The notes beneath the pieces were generated by a model, which was not told where the DNA came from, made no database searches, and saw nothing but the letters and a program-made list of their open reading frames with translations. The position numbers and the translations under genes are program-made. 64,000 nt of DNA from Actinoallomurus purpureus. Lineage in GTDB: Bacteria > Actinomycetota > Actinomycetes > Streptosporangiales > Streptosporangiaceae. The stretch's first letter is position 1, and each line of letters starts with the position of its first letter. The DNA lies in assembly GCF_024055795.1 (NCBI RefSeq), contig NZ_JAMXMY010000025.1, forward strand, positions 94,254-158,253, written 5' to 3'. This document shows, in pieces, positions 57,785 to 64,000 of the stretch.

Positions 57785-60745
57785 GTGAGATTCCGACCCC
57801 GGATAGCGGCAACCCTCGGCGTGGCCATGCTGGCCACGCTCGGGGTGACCGGTCCGGCCCACGCCAAGGAAACCTACCCCTTCCAGAACCCCCGCCTACC
57901 GCTCAAGACCCGCGTCGACGACCTGCTCAAGCGGCTGACCGTCGACGAGAAGATCTCGCTGCTCCACCAGTACGAACCGGCCATCCCACGCCTGGGGATC
58001 AAGGCGTTCAAGACCGGCACCGAGGGGCTGCACGGCGTCGCCTGGTCCACCGACGTCCACGACAACGGCGCGGTGGTCACCGCGAACGGCACGGTGTTCC
58101 CCCAGGCGATCGGCCTGGCCTCGACGTGGAACCCGGCGCTCATCAACAAGGTCGGCTCGGCCGTCGGCGACGAGGCGCGCGGGTTCAACGCCGTCAACCC
58201 GGACGTGTGGGGGCTCCAGCTGTGGGCACCCGTCGTCAACCTGCTGCGCGACCCCCGCTGGGGCCGCAACGAGGAGGGCTACTCCGAGGACCCGTACCTC
58301 ACCGGCGCGATCTCCACGGCGTACGGCTCCGGCATCGAGGGACCCGACCCGGACCACCTCAAGGCCGCGCCCGTCCTCAAGCACTACCTCGCCAACAACA
58401 ACGAGGTGAACCGCGACACCACGTCGTCGGACCTGCGGCCCCGCGTGAAGAAGGAGTACGACGAGAAGGCCTTCTCCCCGGCCGTCTCCGCCGACGCCGC
58501 CACCGGTGTGATGGCGTCGTACAACCTGGTCAACGGGCGGCCCAACACCGTCGACCCCGACCTGAACGACGTCGTGCGCTCCTGGACCAGACGTGACCTG
58601 CTCAACGTCACCGACGCCGGCGCGCCGAACAACCTGACCGGCAGCGAGAAGTACTACGCCACCCAGCCCGAGGCGGACGCCGCTCTCCTCAAGGCCGGCC
58701 TGGACAGCTTCACGGTCGACGACACGGACGGCTCGAAGACCGCCGCCGCCGTCACGTCGGCGCTGTCGCAGGGCCTGCTCAAGCAGTCCGACCTGGACAC
58801 CGCGGTGAGCCACATCCTGAGCCTGCGGGTCCGGCTGGGCGACTTCGACCCGGACGGCGGCCCGTACGCCAAGATCGGCAAGTCGGTCATCAACAGCGCG
58901 GCCAACCAGGCGCTGGCCCGGCAGACCGCCGACCAGGCCGCCGTACTGCTGAAGAACTCCCGGAACGCCCTGCCGCTGAACGCCGCGACGAGCAAGAAGG
59001 TCGCGGTGGTGGGTCCGCTGGAGAAGACCCTCTACACCGACTGGTACTCCGGTTCCCTGCCGTACAAGGTGACCCCGCTGGACGGCGTCAAGCAGCGGCT
59101 CGGCGCCGGCGGCACCGTCGCCGACAGCGAGGGCGCCGACCGCATCGCGCTCAAGGACGTCAAGACCGGCAAGTACATCACCGCCGGGACCGGGGCGTCC
59201 GGGGCCGCGCTGAAGGAGAGCGCGACCAGCGCCGACGCCACGACCCAGTTCGACGTGTTCGACTGGGGGCAGGGCAGGCTGACCCTGCGCAGCGTCGCCA
59301 ACGGCAAGTACGCCGGCCGCTACAACTGGGGCGACACCGTCGTCAACGACCAGGACCAGCCGAACGGCTGGTTCGTCCAGCAGATGTTCTCCCTGGAGAA
59401 GCAGGACGACGGCAGCTCCCTGCTCCGGTACTCCGGCTACGAGGCCGACGAGTCCTGGTACGGCGACAAGAAGTACCTCAAGGCCGGCGACGACGGCACG
59501 CTCGTGCTCACGACCAAGGCCGAGGCCTCCCACTTCGCCAAGGACACGATCAGCAGCGGCGCCGACGAGGCGGTCAAGGCCGCCAAGGGCGCCGACGCGG
59601 CGGTCGTGGTCGTCGGCAGCATGCCGTTCATCAACGGCCGTGAGGCGCACGACCGCACCACCATGGCCCTCGCCGAGAGCCAGGAGAACCTGATCAAGGC
59701 GGTGCGCGCGGCCAACCCCAACACGATCGTGGTGGTGGAGAACAGCTACCCGACCACGCTCAACTGGGAGCAGAAGAACGTCCCGGCGATCCTGTGGACG
59801 ACGCACGCCGGCGCGGAGACCGGGCACGCCATCGCCGACACGCTCTTCGGCGACAGCAACCCGGCCGGGCGGCTCACCCAGACGTGGTACCGCTCGGAGG
59901 GCGACCTGCCCGGCATCCTCGACTACGACATCATCAAGTCGGACCGCACGTACCTGTACTACAAGGGCCGCACGCTCTACCCGTTCGGCTACGGCCTGTC
60001 CTACACGAGCTTCCGCTACGGCGGGCTGCACGTGAGCAGGGCGGGCGGGCGCGTCACCGCCACCGTCCAGGTCACCAACACCGGCAAGCGCGCCGGTGAC
60101 GAGGTGGTCCAGCTCTACACCCACCAGCGGACCTCGCGCGACAAGCAGCCGGTCAAGCAGCTGCGCGCGTTCCAGCGGGTGCACCTGGCCCCCGGCCGGA
60201 CCACGACGGCGCGGCTGACGTTCAACGTGTCCGACCTGGCGCACTGGGACGTCACCCGGGACAAGAACGTCGTGGAGACCGGCACGTACGACGTGCTCGT
60301 CGGTGCCTCCTCGGCCGACGTCCGGCAGCGCGCCGCCGTGCGCGTCCAGGGCGAGACCATCCCGGCGCGCGACCTCACGGCGCCGACCCGCGCGGTCGAC
60401 TTCGACGACTACAAGGGCGTGCGCCTCGTCGACGAGACCAAGGTGCGCGGCGACGCGGTCGGCGCGGCCGACGGCGACTGGATCAAGTTCGCCGGCGCGT
60501 CGCTCGGCTCCGGAGCGGCGACCTTCACCGCCTCGGCCGCCAAGGCGAGCGACGGCACCGGCTCGATCGAGGTCCGCCTCGACTCGCCGACCGGCCCCCT
60601 CGCCGGCACCGCGACGGTGTCGAGCACCGGCGACGTCTACAAGTACGCGACCACGACCGCCGCGCTGCGCGGCGCGAAGGGCCGCCACGACGTCTACCTG
60701 GTGTTCCACGGCGACCTGCGGGTCAGCACCTTCTCGCTGAAGTAG
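57785..60745 (+). CDS. Secreted GH3 glycosidase with internal beta-trefoil-like insert and C-terminal CBM6-like domain
   Basis: 986 aa. Sec signal peptide (RFRPRIAATLGVAMLATLGV..GPAHA). GH3 N-domain: VDEKISLLHQYEPAIPRLGI, PVVNLLRDPRWGRNEEGYSE, VLKHYLANNNEVNRDTTSSD; the probable nucleophile Asp is in LLNVTDAGAP. The C-domain (AVLLKNSRNALPLNAATSKK) is interrupted at about residues 450-590 by a fascin/trefoil-like segment (GKYITAGTGASGAALKESAT, GKYAGRYNWGD), then continues to a fibronectin III-like part and a CBM6-like end (RAVDFDDYKGVRLVDET). GTG 57785 with AGGAGG. Acts outside the cell as beta-glucosidase or beta-xylosidase. Confidence 0.85.
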   Translation: MRFRPRIAATLGVAMLATLGVTGPAHAKETYPFQNPRLPLKTRVDDLLKRLTVDEKISLLHQYEPAIPRLGIKAFKTGTEGLHGVAWSTDVHDNGAVVTANGTVFPQAIGLASTWNPALINKVGSAVGDEARGFNAVNPDVWGLQLWAPVVNLLRDPRWGRNEEGYSEDPYLTGAISTAYGSGIEGPDPDHLKAAPVLKHYLANNNEVNRDTTSSDLRPRVKKEYDEKAFSPAVSADAATGVMASYNLVNGRPNTVDPDLNDVVRSWTRRDLLNVTDAGAPNNLTGSEKYYATQPEADAALLKAGLDSFTVDDTDGSKTAAAVTSALSQGLLKQSDLDTAVSHILSLRVRLGDFDPDGGPYAKIGKSVINSAANQALARQTADQAAVLLKNSRNALPLNAATSKKVAVVGPLEKTLYTDWYSGSLPYKVTPLDGVKQRLGAGGTVADSEGADRIALKDVKTGKYITAGTGASGAALKESATSADATTQFDVFDWGQGRLTLRSVANGKYAGRYNWGDTVVNDQDQPNGWFVQQMFSLEKQDDGSSLLRYSGYEADESWYGDKKYLKAGDDGTLVLTTKAEASHFAKDTISSGADEAVKAAKGADAAVVVVGSMPFINGREAHDRTTMALAESQENLIKAVRAANPNTIVVVENSYPTTLNWEQKNVPAILWTTHAGAETGHAIADTLFGDSNPAGRLTQTWYRSEGDLPGILDYDIIKSDRTYLYYKGRTLYPFGYGLSYTSFRYGGLHVSRAGGRVTATVQVTNTGKRAGDEVVQLYTHQRTSRDKQPVKQLRAFQRVHLAPGRTTTARLTFNVSDLAHWDVTRDKNVVETGTYDVLVGASSADVRQRAAVRVQGETIPARDLTAPTRAVDFDDYKGVRLVDETKVRGDAVGAADGDWIKFAGASLGSGAATFTASAAKASDGTGSIEVRLDSPTGPLAGTATVSSTGDVYKYATTTAALRGAKGRHDVYLVFHGDLRVSTFSLK

Positions 60746-60790
60746 AAAGACCGGCCGCCGCTCGGCCGAAGCGACCTCCCACGATCGCGA

Positions 60791-60804
60791 TGGGAGCGCT
60801 CCCC
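60791..60804. promoter_or_regulatory. CebR-like operator between GH3 and GH35
   Basis: TGGGAGCGCTCCCC, one base from the palindrome at 49702. It lies in the loop of an 11-bp inverted repeat (GGCCGCCGCTC at 60753-60763, complement at 60808-60818). Confidence 0.55.
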
Positions 60805-60827
60805 TAAGAGCGGCGGCCACACAGGCC

Positions 60828-60870
60828 GGGCGTCCCGCCCCGGCCCCAGGAACGCTGGGGCGGGACGCCC
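60828..60870. terminator. Strong stem-loop after GH3
   Basis: 14-bp perfect arms (GGGCGTCCCGCCCC at 60828-60841 and complement at 60857-60870), 15-nt loop. Likely terminates the GH3 transcript; GH35 needs its own promoter to the right. Confidence 0.65.
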
Positions 60871-60873
60871 ATC

Positions 60874-60923
60874 CATCGGGGGACCGACCATTTCCGGACT
60901 CATCGGGGGATTGACCGTTCCGG
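60874..60923 (+). repeat. Short tandem repeat before GH35
   Basis: CATCGGGGGACCGACCATTT (from 60874) recurs as CATCGGGGGATTGACCGTT (from 60901), period 27 bp. Possibly regulator half-sites in the GH35 leader. Confidence 0.4.
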
Positions 60924-60954
60924 CTCCATCACCGCCACCCGGAGGCCCCGGCTC

Positions 60955-63864
60955 GTGAAAGTCAGACTCCTCGCCCTCCTGACCGCCATCACCGCGTCAC
61001 TCGCCCTCGCGGTGTCCCCCGTCGTCCCGCCGATCGCCGCCGCCGCGCCACAGCACCAGGTGACGTACGACCACTACTCCGTGAAGATCGACGGGCAGCG
61101 CGTGCTGCTGCGGTCCGCCGAGTTCCACTACTACCGGCTGCCCAGCCCCGACCTGTGGCGCGACGTGCTGGAGAAGTACAAGGCGGCCGGGTTCAACACC
61201 GTCTCGCTGTACTTCGACTGGGCGTACCACTCGCCCAAGGCCGGGGTGTACGACTTCACCGGCGTCCGTGACGTGAACCGCCTGCTGACCATCGCCCAGC
61301 AGGCCGGCCTGTACGTCATCGCGCGCCCCGGGCCGTACATCAACGCCGAGACCACCGGCGGCGGCTTCCCCGCATGGCTGAAGAACGTGCCGGGCCGCGC
61401 CCGCAGCAGCGCACCGGGCTACACGGCCGCGTACCGGGACTGGCTCGGCCACATCGACCGGATCCTCGCGCCGCACCAGATCACCCGGGGCGGCTCGGTC
61501 ATCCTTTACAACGTCGAGAACGAGTACGCCATGAACACCGACGCGGCGTACATGGAGGACATCCAGAAGAAGGCGCGCGCCGACGGCATCGACGTGCCGA
61601 CCATGACCAACGACTGCTGCGACGCGGCGTCCTGGACCTCCACGTGGGCGTCCGGGCAGGGCGCGGTGCAGATCCCGGGCGTGGACGACTACCCGCAGGG
61701 CTTCGCCTGCGCCGACCCCGACGCGAGCTGGGGGCCGTGGGGCGCCGGGCTCACCGAGCGGCTGCGCGACGACACGCCGGTCTTCGCCGCCGAATATCAG
61801 GCCGGGTCGATCGACCCGGACAACGCCGGGTTCGACAAGTGCCGGGAGCTGACCGGGCCGAAGTTCATGAAGTTCTTCTACAAGTCGAACCTCATCTCGG
61901 CCGGAGCGACAGCGTTCAACTACTACATGGGCTTCGGCGGCACCAACTGGGGCTGGCTGGCCCAGCCGAACGACGTCCCCACCTCGTACGACTACGGCTC
62001 GGCGATCACCGAGAACCGCCTGCTGAGCGACAAGTACGACGAGTTCAAGCGGCAGAACCTCTTCCTGGGCTCCGTCGCCCCGCTCACGAAGACCGACCCG
62101 GCGACCGCGCCGGCGTCCTCGGACAAGGCGATCGAGACGGTCGCGCGCGCCAACCCGGACACCGGCACGCAGTTCGTGCTGGTCCGCCACAGCGACCACG
62201 CGGCCACGTCCGACGACTCGGCCACGCTCGACTGGACCACGCCGGACGGCCGCTACACGGTGCCGGTGCGGGTCAAGGGCCGGGACGCCAAGGTGCTGGT
62301 CGCCGGGTACGACCTGGGCGGCCAGCGGCTCGTCTGGTCGAACTCGGAGATCATGACCCACGTGGTGACCGGCGGCCGGGACGTCGCGGTGCTGTACGGC
62401 ACGGACGGCACGCAGGGCTCCACGGTGCTGCGCTACTCCTCCCAGCCGACCGTGAAGGTCCTGTCCGGGTCGGTGAAGGCGTCGTACTCTCCCCGACCAA
62501 CCGGCCCCGGCCTACCTCCCGGCGCGGGCGGTGACCTGCGGCTCGACTACACCCACTCGGGCCTGGCCCGGGTGCTGATCAGCGGCGGCGGGCGCCGTCC
62601 GCTGCTGCTCCTGCTCGGCACCGACGCCGAGGCGGCGAAATTCTGGCAGGCGGGATCGGTCCTCGTGCGCGGCACGTCCCTCGTCCGCTCCGCCACCGTG
62701 ACCGGGCGGACCGCCTCCCTGCGCGCCGACACCGCCAAGGCCGAGGACGTCGAGGTGTTCGGCGACGCCCACCGCCTCGTCGTGAACGGTTCGCCCGTAC
62801 GGACGCGGGTGACCGCGAGCGGGTCGCTGCTGGGTACGCTGTCCGGCCCGCAGGCCGTGCATCTGCCGGCGCTGACCGGCTGGCGATCGAAGACGGAGGC
62901 ACCCGAGGCGCAGCCCGGCTTCGACGACTCCGGCTGGACGGCCGCGACCAGGACCACGACCGAGAGCCCGCTGAAGCCGAAGACCCCGACCGTGCTGTAC
63001 ACCGACGACTACGGCTACCACTACGGCGACGTCTGGTACCGGGGCCGCTTCACCTCCACCGGCACCGAGACGAAGGTGTCGCTGAACGCCTTCACCGGCA
63101 AGCGCGGCTCCTACCTGGTGTGGCTGAACGGGCGGTACCTCGGCTCGGCGGCGGGCGGCGTCCAGGCCGACTCCGATTCGCCGGTGAACCCCGACCCCGG
63201 GCGCGGCGACTTCACGATCCCGGTGGGCCTCGTCAAGGCGGGACAGCCCGCCGTGCTGTCCGTCCTCGTGGAGAACCAGGGCCACAACGACGACTGGATC
63301 GCCGACGACAACCGGTTCAAGCAGCCGCGCGGCCTGTACGGGGTCTCGATCGACGGATCGAGCGCGCCGATCTCCTGGCGGATCCAGGGCGCCAGGGGCG
63401 GCGAGAACCTCGCCGACCGGACGCGGGGGCCGCTGAACAACGGCGGCCTGTACGGCGAGCGCGCCGGCTGGCACCTGCCCGCCTACGACGACAGGTCCTG
63501 GACGGCCGGGGCCGCGACCCAGGTGGCGCCCAGCGTGACCTGGCAGCGCACCTCCTTCCGGCTCGACCTGCCCAAGGGTCAGGACGTGCCGATCGTGCTG
63601 CGCTTCGGCGGGCCGGTCGGGAAGGGCTACCGCGTCCAGATCTTCCTCAACGGCTGGAACCTCGGCCAGTACGGCGGCGACATCGGCCCGCAGACCGACT
63701 TCACGCTGCCCGCCGGCCTCCTACGGCAGCACGGCCGCAACAGTCTCGCTCTCGCGGTCGTCGCCCGCACCGGCGCCACGCCCGCACCGGTGAGCCTGGT
63801 CGCGCTCGACAACGAGCGCGGCGGCGTGCCCGTGTCCGACGTTCCCTCCCCCTCCTCCCGCTGA
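60955..63864 (+). CDS. Secreted GH35 beta-galactosidase
   Basis: 969 aa. Signal peptide VKVRLLALLTAITASLALAV..PIAAAA. Family text: RSAEFHYYRLPSPDLWRDVL, GLYVIARPGPYINAETTGGG, acid/base Glu190 in NVENEYAMN, nucleophile Glu280 in FAAEYQAGSID, and FNYYMGFGGTNWGWLAQPN. The C-terminal half has jelly-roll domains (DVWYRGRFTSTGTETKVSLN, FLNGWNLGQYGG). GTG 60955 with GGAGG upstream. It removes terminal beta-galactose, for example from galactosylated xyloglucan side chains, outside the cell. Confidence 0.9.
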   Translation: MKVRLLALLTAITASLALAVSPVVPPIAAAAPQHQVTYDHYSVKIDGQRVLLRSAEFHYYRLPSPDLWRDVLEKYKAAGFNTVSLYFDWAYHSPKAGVYDFTGVRDVNRLLTIAQQAGLYVIARPGPYINAETTGGGFPAWLKNVPGRARSSAPGYTAAYRDWLGHIDRILAPHQITRGGSVILYNVENEYAMNTDAAYMEDIQKKARADGIDVPTMTNDCCDAASWTSTWASGQGAVQIPGVDDYPQGFACADPDASWGPWGAGLTERLRDDTPVFAAEYQAGSIDPDNAGFDKCRELTGPKFMKFFYKSNLISAGATAFNYYMGFGGTNWGWLAQPNDVPTSYDYGSAITENRLLSDKYDEFKRQNLFLGSVAPLTKTDPATAPASSDKAIETVARANPDTGTQFVLVRHSDHAATSDDSATLDWTTPDGRYTVPVRVKGRDAKVLVAGYDLGGQRLVWSNSEIMTHVVTGGRDVAVLYGTDGTQGSTVLRYSSQPTVKVLSGSVKASYSPRPTGPGLPPGAGGDLRLDYTHSGLARVLISGGGRRPLLLLLGTDAEAAKFWQAGSVLVRGTSLVRSATVTGRTASLRADTAKAEDVEVFGDAHRLVVNGSPVRTRVTASGSLLGTLSGPQAVHLPALTGWRSKTEAPEAQPGFDDSGWTAATRTTTESPLKPKTPTVLYTDDYGYHYGDVWYRGRFTSTGTETKVSLNAFTGKRGSYLVWLNGRYLGSAAGGVQADSDSPVNPDPGRGDFTIPVGLVKAGQPAVLSVLVENQGHNDDWIADDNRFKQPRGLYGVSIDGSSAPISWRIQGARGGENLADRTRGPLNNGGLYGERAGWHLPAYDDRSWTAGAATQVAPSVTWQRTSFRLDLPKGQDVPIVLRFGGPVGKGYRVQIFLNGWNLGQYGGDIGPQTDFTLPAGLLRQHGRNSLALAVVARTGATPAPVSLVALDNERGGVPVSDVPSPSSR

Positions 63865-63873
63865 TCTCTTACG

Positions 63874-64000
63874 GTGCCGTGGCACTCCGAGCTGTTGTTC
63901 TTCGAGGAGCCGAAGGGCGGCGTCTTCTGCCCGCCCGGCAACACCTACGCCGCCTCCCAGGGCCAGACCATCTCCCCGTCCGGCTGGTTCTGGCACCCCT
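63874..64000 (+). CDS. Partial reading frame at right edge, unassigned
   Basis: In the same frame as GH35, directly after its stop, GTG 63874 opens PWHSELLFFEEPKGGVFCPP and continues GNTYAASQGQTISPSGWFWH to the edge. The ISP.GWFWH text faintly resembles the VSIRPGWFYH segment of GH29 alpha-fucosidases, which would suit fucosylated xyloglucan. The N-terminal barrel of such an enzyme is absent, so this is a fragment, a different protein or chance. The window ends before it can be judged. Confidence 0.3.
   Translation, partial: MPWHSELLFFEEPKGGVFCPPGNTYAASQGQTISPSGWFWHP

Noticed and set aside
57896..60820. A 974-codon frame on the minus strand
   Set aside because: Antisense shadow of the GH3 gene, which has a signal peptide, catalytic motifs and a good ribosome site.

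Overview
The window is GC-rich throughout, with GTG and TTG starts, tightly overlapping genes, LacI-controlled ABC sugar operons that lack their own ATPase, a HelD-like helicase, a one-TM Ser/Thr kinase, F420-type oxidoreductases and an XRE/small-protein/methyltransferase cassette. This fits a filamentous high-GC actinobacterium. Streptosporangiales (Thermomonosporaceae or Streptosporangiaceae) is my best guess, from gene style only. I found no rRNA, tRNA, CRISPR array, complete insertion sequence or replication origin.

Layout. (1) 1-8365, minus strand: a beta-mannoside-type sugar operon: LacI regulator, binding protein, two permeases, a GH5-like glycosidase, a ROK sugar kinase and a mannose-6-phosphate isomerase cut by the left edge. 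TAAACCGGTTTA-type palindromes lie before the operon and before lacI. (2) 8546-13137: Nudix hydrolases, an alpha/beta hydrolase, a LysR regulator, an MHS-family transporter and dispersed palindromic repeats. (3) 13473-16837: an XRE regulator, two small proteins, a 42-residue Gly/Lys/Asp-rich peptide and a PIMT-like methyltransferase. This looks like an imiditide-type (aspartimide) RiPP locus and is the most interesting part of the window. It lies between an intact MHS transporter gene and a degraded copy of that gene's 3' end, each next to the same repeat. (4) 17166-28585: DHA2 efflux pump with divergent TetR, HelD-like helicase, quinone oxidoreductase, Ser/Thr kinase, hydrolase/TetR pair with a clear operator, anti-sigma-like ATPase, UTRA regulator and a second hydrolase. 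(5) 28755-39104: cobalamin genes cobN (behind a cobalamin riboswitch), cobQ and cobD, mixed with an AraC regulator, a VOC protein, a truncated AMP-binding protein, a Gfo/Idh/MocA dehydrogenase and a truncated methyltransferase. (6) 39471-49605: accessory metabolism (TetR/hydrolase pair, sarcosine-oxidase-like flavoenzyme, SMP-30, NmrA-like, ACT, ABM, F420 LLM, GNAT, two-component system) with several decayed gene tails and a twice-occurring 50-bp palindrome. (7) 49702-63864, plus strand: a hemicellulose locus with LacI, ABC importer, GH31 alpha-xylosidase, GH1 beta-glucosidase, secreted GH3 and secreted GH35.

How the genes fit together. The last locus has the three activities needed to dismantle xyloglucan oligosaccharides (beta-galactosidase, alpha-xylosidase, beta-glucosidase). 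The first has what is needed to import and split a beta-mannoside and turn mannose into fructose-6-phosphate. Both importers must borrow an ATPase from elsewhere, as actinobacterial sugar systems do with MsiK. Two operator classes occur in the xyloglucan-type locus: TCGAAGCGCTTCGA (three sites) and the CebR-like TGGGAGCGCTCCC (two sites). At least five gene remnants and several dispersed repeats show that the middle of the window has been rearranged.
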